Assembly: GCF_013201545.1 (NCBI RefSeq)
Contig: NZ_CP053746.1
Coordinates: forward strand, 4,416,501-4,480,500
DNA: 64,000 bases
Source of the DNA: Pseudomonas graminis
GTDB taxonomy: Bacteria; Pseudomonadota; Gammaproteobacteria; Pseudomonadales; Pseudomonadaceae
Reading direction: 5' to 3'
Position numbers and translations under genes: made by a program
Shown here: piece after piece, positions 26,147 to 34,927 of the stretch
Position numbering within the stretch: the first letter of the stretch is position 1
How the letters are laid out: the number at the start of each line of letters is the position of its first letter
Notes under the pieces: generated by a model
What the model was told of the DNA's origin: nothing
What the model saw: the letters and a program-made list of their open reading frames with translations, nothing else
Database searches by the model: none

Positions 26147-26820
26147 TCGGGGTAACCTTCTTGCGGACGGTTGAGATGCACATTCCTACGATTAAGTGGT
26201 GCCGGTTTGCTGAATAGGAAGGGACCCTCAGGGGTCCAGTGCGCGGACAGGTGGATGTAACGCGCTCGGAGTAATTTCTGCTGCGCAGGTTCAAGTCGTA
26301 CAAGCCGGTCTGTCATTACCTGCTGCAAGATTCGCTTCGAGATTGGCACGAGTTCATCGGGCAACATGAATCGTTTATCCGTATCGGTGATTACGTCGAA
26401 TGGAACGCCGTGATGTATCCCCAGCTCACGCATGACACGCAGTGCAATCAAGCTCAGTTCACCATGCACGGGGCGTTCGAGCAGCACTGCTATCCAGTAG
26501 TCCTCGGTGACCGACGCAGCTTTGCCGCGAGGGTTAGTTGCTGCAGGCCAGGCTTTCACCGCAATGTAGCCATCCCGGGCCACACCTGATTCGCGCAATG
26601 CCTTGGCGTCCGCCTCTGCACGGGCCCAAGCGGCATGGGACTCAACCCTTTGGCCGGTCGGAACGCTAGCCTTGCAGGGCTGCGTCATCCACAACTTTTC
26701 TCGTGCTCGTGGGAGATAGCCCCCGCCGACATCAGAGTGAGCGCCGCACTGGGTTCCGAGACATTCATTTGTGCGGTGGCGTGATGGTTGCGAGTCCGCA
26801 GCAGAATTACCAACTGCCAT
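26143..26820 (-). pseudogene. Orphan C-terminal tip of the Tle1-like toxin, fragment 1
   Basis: Homology to the complete VgrG-phospholipase begins sharply at GAHSDVGGGY (base 26745) and continues to the shared end RPQEGYPE, about 200 residues. The VgrG part and the catalytic serine (GFSRG) are missing. The reading frame is open and could start at ATG 26820, which overlaps the end of immunity gene 2, giving 225 residues whose first 25 are not toxin-like. The segment GVPFDVITDTDKRFMLP differs from the full toxin (GVPFKGLEARPELAVP), so the tip has diverged. It may be inactive, or may serve as a donor for recombination with the full toxin. Confidence 0.75.
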
Positions 26821-27445
26821 ACGGAATGCCGTGCTGGTCGACGTAGGCTTTGTTCTCCGGTTCGAGCGGGATGTACTTGCCTTTGCTTGCGCCACGGTAG
26901 GGGCCGAGCGGTTCGACTTCGGCTTGGTAACGGCCGACTTCTGTGAAGCCCAGACACGATCCGCCTATCCACACTTTTACAATTCCGCCGGGCGCCATGC
27001 CTAGCGTGATCATCTCTCGATAGTCGGTTTTCCATTGCTGATTCCACGGGCAAAGGACGCGCTCGGGCCGAACCATCTCTTCACGTACCCACTGTGGTAT
27101 CTGTATTTTGATCTTGTAAGTCTGCGGCTCTGCCAGGGACTGCCATCGAAGTAAGAGCTTGTCAGGCAGGTCGACGTTATTGATTGGCTTTCCTTCTGAC
27201 GCCCCTTGGTGCCAGCCCTTTACCTTTCCGGTGTAACTCGCGACCCCGCCGTGTACTCGAAAAAACGCAAGTCCGCGCTTGTCCAGCACATCGACGGTCT
27301 CAACCCAGACTTCCATGTGTTTTGGCGCGGCGAAGCCCACGTACCAAGCCGGGTACGGCAACCTGGGGGCGGGCGGGAATCCTGAGCCATTCACGCACGC
27401 ACTTAGACTCACTAACAACACCACTGTACAGACCATGCGCCTCAT
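26807..27445 (-). CDS. DUF2931-like immunity lipoprotein, copy 2
   Basis: 212 residues with lipobox LSAC and the same body motifs as copy 1 (LPYPAWYVGFAAPKHMEVW, GGVASYTGKVKGWHQG). The C-terminal end KGKYIPLEPENKAYVDQHG matches copy 4, not copies 1 and 3. The ATG overlaps the stop of toxin-tip fragment 2. It is expected in the periplasm as an antitoxin for a type VI phospholipase tip. Sequence differences from copy 1 are scattered, so specificity may differ. Confidence 0.85.
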   Translation of the reverse strand: MRRMVCTVVLLVSLSACVNGSGFPPAPRLPYPAWYVGFAAPKHMEVWVETVDVLDKRGLAFFRVHGGVASYTGKVKGWHQGASEGKPINNVDLPDKLLLRWQSLAEPQTYKIKIQIPQWVREEMVRPERVLCPWNQQWKTDYREMITLGMAPGGIVKVWIGGSCLGFTEVGRYQAEVEPLGPYRGASKGKYIPLEPENKAYVDQHGIPYGSW

Positions 27446-28116
27446 TCTGGATAACCTTTTTGAGGGCGATTGAGGTGCACGTTCCGGCGTTTGAGCGGTG
27501 CCGGTTTGCTGAAAAGAAAGGGACCTTCCGGGGTCCAGTGCGCGGAAATGTGGATGTAGCGTGCTCGTAGCAATGCCTCTTGCGCCGGTTCAAGTCTTAC
27601 GAGCCGATCCGCCATGACCTGCTGCAAAATTCGCTCGGCGATGGACTTGAGTTCACCCGGCAGTGTCAGGTCCGGCCGCTCCTCCAGACCTTTGAAGGGA
27701 ACGCCGTGACGTATCCCCAGCTCACGCATGACACGCAATGCAATCAGGCTCAGTTCGCCATGCACGGGGCGTTCGAGCAGGACGGTTATCCAGTAGTCCT
27801 CAATGACCGACGCGGCTTTGCCGCGAGGGTTAGTTGCTGCGGGCCAGGCTTTCACCGCAACGTAGCCATCGCGGGCCACGCCTGATTCGCGCAAGACGTT
27901 GGCGTCCGCTTCTGCACGGGCCCAAGCGGCATGGGACTCAACCCTTTGGCCGGTCGGAACGCTGGCCTTGCAGGGCTGCGTCATCCACAACTTTTCTCGT
28001 GCTCGTGGGAGATAGCCCCCGCCGACATCGGAGTGAGCGCCGCATTGGGTTCTGAGATATTCATTTGTGCGGTGGCGTGATGGTCGCGAGTCCGCAGTAG
28101 CATTACCAACTGCCAT
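27442..28116 (-). pseudogene. Orphan C-terminal tip of the Tle1-like toxin, fragment 2
   Basis: Same layout as fragment 1. Homology to the full toxin starts at GAHSDVGGGY (base 28041), and the ORF can begin at ATG 28116, overlapping the last codons of immunity gene 3. About 224 residues, of which about 199 are toxin tip. The ~60 bases just upstream of the homology are nearly identical to those before fragment 1, so both modules were copied from a common junction. The VgrG carrier and catalytic serine are absent, while the His/Asp motif HSD is kept. Confidence 0.75.
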
Positions 28117-28741
28117 AGGGGATGCCGTGTTGGTCTATCCAGGCTTGCGCCGCTGGATTGGGTGCTCGGTAAAACAACCCTTTTCCGTCTTGGTTGGGGC
28201 CCAGCGGCTCGATTTTCGCCTGGTAACGGCCGACTTCTTTAAAGCCCAAGCACGATCCGCCTAACCACACTTTTACAATTCCCCCTGGCGCCATTCCTAA
28301 GGTGATGGTGTCGCGAAAGTCTTCTTTCCACTCGCCAGCCCAGAGGCAAAATCCTTTCTCTGGTTTGATCATCTCATCACGGACCCACTGCGGTATCCGA
28401 ATGCTGATTTTGTAAGCTTGAGGCTCCACTAGTGACTGCCAGCGCAGAAGGAGTTGGTCTGGTAAGTCGACGTTGTTGATGGGTTTGCCACCAGATGTGC
28501 CCTTGTGCCAGCCCTCGGGCTTACGCGTGTAACCGGCGACTCCCGCATGCACGTTGAAGAAAACGTATCCCCGCTGATCGAGCACGTCGACGCTTTCCAC
28601 CCACACCTCCATGTGCCTTGGCGCGGCGAAACCTATGTACCACGCCGGATAAGGCAGCTTGACAGGTGGGGGTACTGAGCCTCCCGTTGCGCAGGCACTT
28701 AAGCTGATCAGGAATCCGACCGCAAAGACCAGGTGCCTCAT
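28103..28741 (-). CDS. DUF2931-like immunity lipoprotein, copy 3
   Basis: 212 residues from ATG 28741 (MRHLVFAVGFLISLSACATG); the longer ORF to 28852 has no support. Lipobox LSAC. The most diverged copy: VESVDVLDQRGYVFFNVHAGVAGYTRKPEGWHKG differs in the otherwise constant VHGGVASYTGKV region. The C-terminus (FYRAPNPAAQAWIDQHG) resembles copy 1. Unlike copies 1, 2 and 4 there is no toxin tip directly upstream; only about 20 bases before the start resemble the end of a tip (GTTTCCCAAATGAGG versus GGTTACCCCGAATGAGG), suggesting that one was deleted. Confidence 0.85.
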   Translation of the reverse strand: MRHLVFAVGFLISLSACATGGSVPPPVKLPYPAWYIGFAAPRHMEVWVESVDVLDQRGYVFFNVHAGVAGYTRKPEGWHKGTSGGKPINNVDLPDQLLLRWQSLVEPQAYKISIRIPQWVRDEMIKPEKGFCLWAGEWKEDFRDTITLGMAPGGIVKVWLGGSCLGFKEVGRYQAKIEPLGPNQDGKGLFYRAPNPAAQAWIDQHGIPYGSW

Positions 28742-28838
28742 TTGGGAAACCCGGTCTACAAATGGAAGCCTTGAACAAAGCCGCAAGTGCGCTAGCCGTC
28801 GCGTGCCGTGATGCTCCTTGTTAGCACTCATGGCCGAG

Positions 28839-29477
28839 TTACCAACTGCCATAGGGAATTCCGTGCTGTTCTACGTAAGCTTTATTCTCCGGTTCGAGCG
28901 GGATGTACTTGCCCTTGCTTGCGCCACGATAGGGGCCGAGCGGTTCGACTTCGGCTTGGTAACGGCCGACTTCTGTGAAGCCTAAACATGGCCCGCCAAC
29001 CCAGACTTTCACAATGCCTCCCGGAGCCATTCCCAGCGCAATCGAGAAACGGTAGCCATCTATCCATTCTTTTGAGCCGCGGCAGTAGACCCGCTCTGGC
29101 CTAACCATTTCAGCGCGTACCCACTGAGGGATGGGAATTCTGGCCTTGTAAGCTTGCGGCTCAACTAGTGACTGCCAGCGCAGAAAGATTTGGGCAGGCA
29201 GATCTACGTTATTTATAGGCTTCGACTTGCCCCCTCCTTGATGCCAGCCTTCCACTTTCCCGGTGTAGCTCGCGACCCCGCCATGGACTCGGAAAAATGC
29301 AAGGCCACGCTGATCTAAAACATCTACGGTCTCCACCCACACTTCCATGTGCTCTGGCGCGGCCAACCCTATATACCACGCTGGATACGGCAGTTTAGGA
29401 AACGGGGGGAGTCTGGGCCCACTCGCGCACGCGGTAAGGCTCAGCAGCATGCCGGCTAAGCAAATTAGCCGTCTCAT
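28839..29477 (-). CDS. DUF2931-like immunity lipoprotein, copy 4 (cognate of the full toxin)
   Basis: 212 residues with lipobox LTAC. The start ATG overlaps the stop of the complete VgrG-phospholipase gene by four bases (ATGA), so this copy is the most likely cognate immunity protein. Body motifs LPYPAWYIGLAAPEHMEVW and GGVASYTGKVEGWHQG are conserved; the middle contains IPIPQWVRAEMVRPERVYCRG. The C-terminus KGKYIPLEPENKAYVEQHG matches copy 2. Expected location is the periplasmic face of a membrane. Confidence 0.88.
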   Translation of the reverse strand: MRRLICLAGMLLSLTACASGPRLPPFPKLPYPAWYIGLAAPEHMEVWVETVDVLDQRGLAFFRVHGGVASYTGKVEGWHQGGGKSKPINNVDLPAQIFLRWQSLVEPQAYKARIPIPQWVRAEMVRPERVYCRGSKEWIDGYRFSIALGMAPGGIVKVWVGGPCLGFTEVGRYQAEVEPLGPYRGASKGKYIPLEPENKAYVEQHGIPYGSW

Positions 29478-32400
29478 TCTGGGTAACCTTCTTGCGGTCG
29501 ATTGAGGTGCACATTCCTACTATTCAGCGGCGCCGGTTTGCTCAATAGAAAGGGACCCTCAGGGGTCCAGTGAGCGGACATGTGGATGTAACGCGCTCGT
29601 AGCAACGCCTCTTGAGCAGGCTCCAGGCGTACGAGTCGGTCTGTCATGACCTGCTGCAAGATTCGCTTAGCGATAGGCATAAGCTCCTCTGGCACTGCGA
29701 GTTCAGGCCGCGCTTCCAGACCCTTGAAGGGCACGCCGTGACGTATCCCCAGTTCACGCATAACACGCAGTGCAATCAAGCTCAGTTCGCCATGTACGGG
29801 GCGTTCGAGCAGCACGGTTATCCAGTAGTCCTCCATGACCGACGCAGCTTTGCCGCGAGGGTTAGTTGCTGCAGGCCAGGCTTTCACAGCAATGTAGCCA
29901 TCGCGAGCGACGCCTGATTCGCGCAATGCTTTGGCGTCTGCCTCTGCACGCGCCCAGGCCGCGTGGGACTCAACCCTTTGGCCGGCCGGAACGCTGGCCT
30001 TGCAGGGTTGCGTCATCCACAGCTTTTCTCTTGCTCTTGGGAGATAGCCCCCGCCGACATCGGAGTGAGCGCCCGGCAGGCCTATCTGAAGGTGCGTGTG
30101 GTGAACATTATTGAGAGAAAAGTCGGCGCGATATTCGTCGAGCGCTTGAAGGTGAATAACCTGCCGAGCGCAGTCGGGTGGTAGGTAGAGATTGACGCCA
30201 CGATTGACGTCATCGCCTGGACTGAGGTCGCCATGCAGAGGGTCTGAGATGGCCGCAACGGTATCGAAAAGGTCAATCAGGTTAATGCATGCGTCTGTCG
30301 AAGCGTCAAACCCTTTCTTAAGACCGAAGTTTCCGGCCTTGAGCACTTCGGCGAATATGCCGCACTGCGGCTTGAGGAATTCATTTGCGCAGTGACGCGC
30401 TGCAGCTGCTCCGCGGCTGAATCCGAAAATATCGAGCTCAACTTTTTGAATCGAAGTTCCCGGATTGATTTCGCCGAAAAAGCTGAGCTGGTTCTTGATG
30501 GATATTGGTGCCTGTTTGACACGAGCCACCACCCCAGTTTCACCCTGCCCGAGGCCTTGACCAATCAGCCTGTCATCTTTGCCGCCACTACGTGTGCCGA
30601 TGCCTTCCATGTAGACGGATAGGTAGGCGATCTTTTGGTCTTTGTTGAATGGAGTAGTACTGTTATCCGGATACAAGTCATACAAATACGCCACATTGCT
30701 CGGCGCATTTCCGTAACTGTTATTCGGCGCGCTGTTGAACGCACTCCCGTCAAACTCTCCAAACCCATACTGCTTGCACGTCGCGGCGATGCTCTCCAGC
30801 TCTTCACTGCTAAAGCTCTCAAGATCCTGCCGTCGGCACTGCGCCGTCGCCGCCGCATTGCTCTGGTTATTCCCCGTCCCATCAAAGAACAGCCCGATGC
30901 GCAGGGTGATGCCTTCGGTGATTTCCTCTTCCTCTTCTTCCTCCTCCAGTTCAGGTGCGGGACGCGGCGTTAGCCATTCTTCGGGCTGTGGAAAGTCGAT
31001 CGCGATGTTTCCAGGCAACATCGTGTGGACGGGCATGGTCTTGCCGTCCTTGTCGGTCACGCCGTTGAATACTTCGCCGTTCTGGGTGGTGATCCGGTAA
31101 CGGACAAAGCGTGCGGCGGCCTGTTGCGCGTCGACCAGGGTGTACCCCGCCCCATAGCCATAAGGTATCGGCGTCACCGGGGTGGTCAGCGTGGTGGCAC
31201 CGCCCTTTAGCACGTAAACGGCACGGTGATAGATGTTCCCCGGCGCGCCCAGCTCGATCTCGCCATCCTTGATGCGGATGAACGCGCCGCCGCAACTGAG
31301 GACGAGTTCCTTCGGGGCGCTGATTTCTATCCGGCCGGCCAGGCTTTCAATCTTGATGTCGTCTTGGGCGAGCGCATGCAGTGCGGCACTTTGGGCGTGA
31401 AGCTGAACGTCGCCCTGAACCGCTTTTAATTGCAGCCCTTGGGTGACGGCGCACAGGCTGATTGCACCCTCGGCAGTGCCGGTGATGTTGCGTCCCGCGC
31501 TGATGTCGGTTGAGCGTGATGAGGTGATGGCAACGCTTTCGCGACCGGACGACAGGCAGATCGCTTCGGGGCTGACCATGCCGATGCCGGCCGGCGCGTG
31601 CAGCAGAAGTCCGGGTTCGGTGAGATGGGTGAGCGCATCGTTCAATTGCGTTTGGCCGCTCGTATCGGCGGGAATGGCGCCCGCACTTTTTGCGGCTTGG
31701 GCCATGGTGCGCGCCAGGGACAGCGCGGTTTCCAGCTGGTCGATTGCAGCGTCCATGTCGAGCTGCATCCCGTGGGCCCTGGTCTGTTCATCCGCACTGA
31801 TAAACAGCCCGCTTCCCGCCCGAATCGCACCCCAGCCATCGGTGCGCAATTCAAAGCCTTCGCCGCGCTTATCCTTCTCGTTGTCGACCAGATGCCCAAG
31901 GTTTAGCTGGCTCTTGCCGCTGTGTTCGGTGCTGAGTTTGATGTGTTCCTTGCCGCGATCGTCTTCCATTCGCAGCTTGTTATTGGCGGGAGTGCGCAGG
32001 ACGTTGCGTTTGTAATCGCTGCGCAGCAGCGTCACATGGTCAGGATGGCGATTGTCATGAAGGGCATGGGCGATGTAGGGCCGGTCCGGGTCGCCTTGCT
32101 CAAACGCGATGGCTACTTCGGTGCCGCAGATCAGCGGCAGGTGCAGGCCGTGGGTGTCGCCGGCATACGGACGGGCAAGGCGCAGCCACAGACTTTCCTC
32201 ACCGAGTTTCCAGCTATCGCGGTCGAACAGAAAGCCGACCTTGTAACGACCTTCGCTGTCGATGTGGCTGTAGGGATCGTTGGCCAGCGAGCTGGTGACA
32301 CGGGCCGGAACAGTGCCCACTATCTCAGGCTTGGTCAGCAAAGGCGGCCGAAAACACACGCTCTCCGAATATGGAATCGCCTCAAAGCTCAGCTTAAAAC

Positions 32401-33499
32401 TGCGATCCCGCGCGGCTCGTAACCGTAATCGTGTGATCACCGCCCCCGGCTCAAACGCCTGCGGTGCGCCACCGGAAGTCTGCAGCACCTGGGCCAATCC
32501 CAACGAAGCGCTGCTGCTGATACCGCTCAGCCGAGTCTGATCATTCAGATAACGCTCATGCCGCAACCGCCCATAGAAAAACCCGCTTTCCCCCAGCAGA
32601 TCTTCATCCTGATCCAGCTTGTCGCCCAATACGCGATATGGCTCCGCATAGTGATACGCCTCGCCATAAGTTGTGGTGTCACCCCGCGTCTGGTCCACAT
32701 CGCCATCCAGCCATGCGTTCGCATCCCGATGGTGATAAGCCCGAAAGTGAACGCTCTGCTCCACCACCCCATGACTGACCTGCAGCCCCCAAACCCCGTC
32801 CGCACCGCTGCTGCCCAGCCCCGACTGAGGCCGGTAGGGCAGACTGATCCGAGGCCGAACGTAATGCCGCTGATCATCATGAAACTCGACGACCGCAATC
32901 CCCAATCGCTCGTCATTGGTAAATCGATACCAGATCCCCACTTCAGCCAGCAGCCGCGAAATAAACGCCAGATCACTCTCGCCGTACTGCATCACCTGCT
33001 CGCGCTTGGGATACTCCCGCACCAGCGAAAACAGAAAATCCTGCCCCTCAAAATCATGCCGCGTACGCAGAATGCTCTCGACAATCTGCGGCACCGACTG
33101 ATGCTGATAAATCCGAAACTGCCGCCCGCGCGCCAGCAACGCCAAGCGCGGTTCCAGCGTCACTTCATAGCGCGCTTCGTCAGCAGAACCCGACAGTCGC
33201 TTGAACCCGGTGACCACCCCATGCAACGTCCGCAACACTTCAACCCGAGGGACCGGCAACCCACGAATCGCAACAGGCAACGTATGTGCCGCAGCATGCA
33301 GGCTGAACTGAGCGGTCTTCCCCAGCATCCGCTCGGCGCCGATGTCCTGCTCGACGGAGGTGAATTCCACACGGTAGAGAAATGGCTGACTCAGCTGCTC
33401 CTCACCCTCAAACGCCAGCACATCAAGCGAAAAAGGAAGGCGATGAACAACAAGCTTATGGCGACTGTTATCGAAGAAAGGCGGCATTGCGTTAAGCAT
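29474..33499 (-). CDS. vgrG: VgrG spike fused to a DUF2235 (Tle1-like) phospholipase effector
   Basis: Specialised type VI spike of 1341 residues. The N-terminal ~560 residues are VgrG (gp27/gp5-like, starting LPFSLDVLAFEGEEQLSQPF), followed by a DUF2345 beta-helix extension (about 590-760), a short transthyretin-like module (FVRYRITTQNGEVFNGVTD), a run of acidic residues (EEEEEEEE near 860) and a DUF2235 hydrolase (about 868-1341). Catalytic candidates are Ser1028 in FGFSRGAA, an Asp in DLFDTVAA and His1145/Asp1147 in GAHSDVGGGY. DUF2235 effectors of the Tle1 family act as phospholipases in the target periplasm. Starts at ATG 33499 or 33487. The last ~200 residues are the part duplicated downstream. 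Confidence 0.92.
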   Translation of the reverse strand: MLNAMPPFFDNSRHKLVVHRLPFSLDVLAFEGEEQLSQPFLYRVEFTSVEQDIGAERMLGKTAQFSLHAAAHTLPVAIRGLPVPRVEVLRTLHGVVTGFKRLSGSADEARYEVTLEPRLALLARGRQFRIYQHQSVPQIVESILRTRHDFEGQDFLFSLVREYPKREQVMQYGESDLAFISRLLAEVGIWYRFTNDERLGIAVVEFHDDQRHYVRPRISLPYRPQSGLGSSGADGVWGLQVSHGVVEQSVHFRAYHHRDANAWLDGDVDQTRGDTTTYGEAYHYAEPYRVLGDKLDQDEDLLGESGFFYGRLRHERYLNDQTRLSGISSSASLGLAQVLQTSGGAPQAFEPGAVITRLRLRAARDRSFKLSFEAIPYSESVCFRPPLLTKPEIVGTVPARVTSSLANDPYSHIDSEGRYKVGFLFDRDSWKLGEESLWLRLARPYAGDTHGLHLPLICGTEVAIAFEQGDPDRPYIAHALHDNRHPDHVTLLRSDYKRNVLRTPANNKLRMEDDRGKEHIKLSTEHSGKSQLNLGHLVDNEKDKRGEGFELRTDGWGAIRAGSGLFISADEQTRAHGMQLDMDAAIDQLETALSLARTMAQAAKSAGAIPADTSGQTQLNDALTHLTEPGLLLHAPAGIGMVSPEAICLSSGRESVAITSSRSTDISAGRNITGTAEGAISLCAVTQGLQLKAVQGDVQLHAQSAALHALAQDDIKIESLAGRIEISAPKELVLSCGGAFIRIKDGEIELGAPGNIYHRAVYVLKGGATTLTTPVTPIPYGYGAGYTLVDAQQAAARFVRYRITTQNGEVFNGVTDKDGKTMPVHTMLPGNIAIDFPQPEEWLTPRPAPELEEEEEEEEITEGITLRIGLFFDGTGNNQSNAAATAQCRRQDLESFSSEELESIAATCKQYGFGEFDGSAFNSAPNNSYGNAPSNVAYLYDLYPDNSTTPFNKDQKIAYLSVYMEGIGTRSGGKDDRLIGQGLGQGETGVVARVKQAPISIKNQLSFFGEINPGTSIQKVELDIFGFSRGAAAARHCANEFLKPQCGIFAEVLKAGNFGLKKGFDASTDACINLIDLFDTVAAISDPLHGDLSPGDDVNRGVNLYLPPDCARQVIHLQALDEYRADFSLNNVHHTHLQIGLPGAHSDVGGGYLPRAREKLWMTQPCKASVPAGQRVESHAAWARAEADAKALRESGVARDGYIAVKAWPAATNPRGKAASVMEDYWITVLLERPVHGELSLIALRVMRELGIRHGVPFKGLEARPELAVPEELMPIAKRILQQVMTDRLVRLEPAQEALLRARYIHMSAHWTPEGPFLLSKPAPLNSRNVHLNRPQEGYPE

Positions 33500-33747
33500 G
33501 AATGAGCGTCCCTGGCAGGAAAATGCGCCCCCGACCGGTCCATAAAGGACCGATCAACTCATCCATGACAGGGGCTGAAGCGGGCGAAGATGCGGCATTT
33601 CAAAGTGTGACTCCAGAGGGGGAGGCACGAAGGAGACGGTTCCAGCGGCATTTACGGACTAATCCTACAAACCCAAAATCGGCAGCAAACCCAACCCCGC
33701 TTTCTCTGGCACAATCCCCTCTTTTTTCGAGCAGGACAGGCCAGAAC

Positions 33748-34890
33748 ATGGATCTGAATAACGTTTTTCAGCGCTTGAACACCGGCAGCAAGAAGTGGAG
33801 CCAGTACCCCGAAGACGTGCTGCCGATGTGGGTGGCAGACATGGATTTCCCCGTGGCCACCCCCATTGTGCAGGCGCTGAAGAACCGTCTGGAGCACCCG
33901 CTGCTGGGTTATTCCGTGCCCCAGCAAGCGCTGCGGGAAACCCTGGTCAAGCATCTCGCTGACCGGTACGGCTGGCAGATTGAGGCGCAGGACCTGGTGT
34001 TTCTGCCCGGCGTCGAGCCCGGCGTGAACATGGCGCTCCATGCACTGGTCTCGCCGTCCAGCGCGGTGCTGGTGCAGACGCCCAACTACTCGCCGCTCCT
34101 GCATGCGCCGGCCAACTGGAAACTGCCGCGCATTGATCTGCCCTTCCATGTCGACGCCCGGGGCGAATACCCCACCGACGTCGCGGCGCTGGAACGCGCC
34201 CTGCCCGACCATGGCGCGCTGCTGCTGAGCAATCCCCACAACCCGCTGGGCAAGGTATTCGAACGCGACGAATTGCTCGCCATCGGAGAAGCCTGTGTGC
34301 GGCGTGATGCGCTGATCATTTCCGACGAGATCCACGCCGACCTGCTGTTCGACGGTCGTCAGCACACGCCGATTGCTTCCCTGAGCCCGGAGATCGCGGC
34401 GCGCAGCGTGACGCTGATGTCGGCGAGCAAGGCGTGGAACATCGCCGGGTTGAAGACTGCATTCGCCGTGGTGCAGAACGCCGAGTTGCGACAGCGTTTC
34501 AATGCCGGGCGCCTGGGGCTGGTGGACAGCGTCAACGCACTGGGCCTGGAGGCTACCGAAGTCGCTTATCGGGAAGGCGCTCCCTGGCTGGAACAAGTCG
34601 TGGCGTATCTGCAGGACAACCGCGATTACCTGGCCGATGCCATCAAAAACCGCTTTCCGGGGATCACGATGCACCTGCCCCAGAGCACGTACCTGGCGTG
34701 GCTGGATTGCTCCGGCCTGGGGCTTGACAGCCCGCAGCAGTTCTTCCTCGAACACGCCAAAGTTGCGCTCAGCGACGGACTGGAATTCGGCGACGACTGC
34801 GGCCAGTTCGTACGTCTGAACTTCGGCTGCCCACGGCCAATGCTGGAGGAAGGCTTGGCGCGCATGGAACGCAGCCTGCGCGACATCTGA
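33748..34890 (+). CDS. patB: PatB/MalY-family pyridoxal phosphate C-S lyase
   Basis: Class II aminotransferase-fold enzyme that probably cleaves cystathionine or other cysteine S-conjugates to a thiol, pyruvate and ammonia. 380 residues from ATG 33748 (MDLNNVFQRLNTGSKKW); the long upstream ORF extension is rejected. The family signature WVADMDFPVATPI follows the N-terminus, SNPHNPLGKVF marks the cofactor pocket, and Lys228 in SASKAWNIAGLK is the expected Schiff-base lysine. Divergent from vgrG and convergent with the DUF1624 gene; no operon partner. Confidence 0.9.
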   Translation: MDLNNVFQRLNTGSKKWSQYPEDVLPMWVADMDFPVATPIVQALKNRLEHPLLGYSVPQQALRETLVKHLADRYGWQIEAQDLVFLPGVEPGVNMALHALVSPSSAVLVQTPNYSPLLHAPANWKLPRIDLPFHVDARGEYPTDVAALERALPDHGALLLSNPHNPLGKVFERDELLAIGEACVRRDALIISDEIHADLLFDGRQHTPIASLSPEIAARSVTLMSASKAWNIAGLKTAFAVVQNAELRQRFNAGRLGLVDSVNALGLEATEVAYREGAPWLEQVVAYLQDNRDYLADAIKNRFPGITMHLPQSTYLAWLDCSGLGLDSPQQFFLEHAKVALSDGLEFGDDCGQFVRLNFGCPRPMLEEGLARMERSLRDI

Positions 34891-34894
34891 CACC

Positions 34895-34918
34895 TTCCCG
34901 GCTAAAGCCGGTCCTACA
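34895..34918. repeat. REP element after patB
   Basis: TTCCCGGCTAAAGCCGGTCC followed by TACA, a palindromic REP sequence with stem CCGGCT/AGCCGG. Same family as three copies at 47501-47630. It lies between two convergent genes and may also act as a weak terminator. Confidence 0.75.
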
Positions 34919-34927
34919 TGGCCGTGC

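Noticed and set aside
30900..30960. Short tandem repeat TCCTCTTCT as a phase-variable tract
   Set aside because: It encodes the poly-Glu linker in frame; units are triplet-based, so length change would not shift the frame.
33696..33715. RpoN-like TGGCAC upstream of patB
   Set aside because: The -12 GC element (TTGCA/T) is missing at the right distance.
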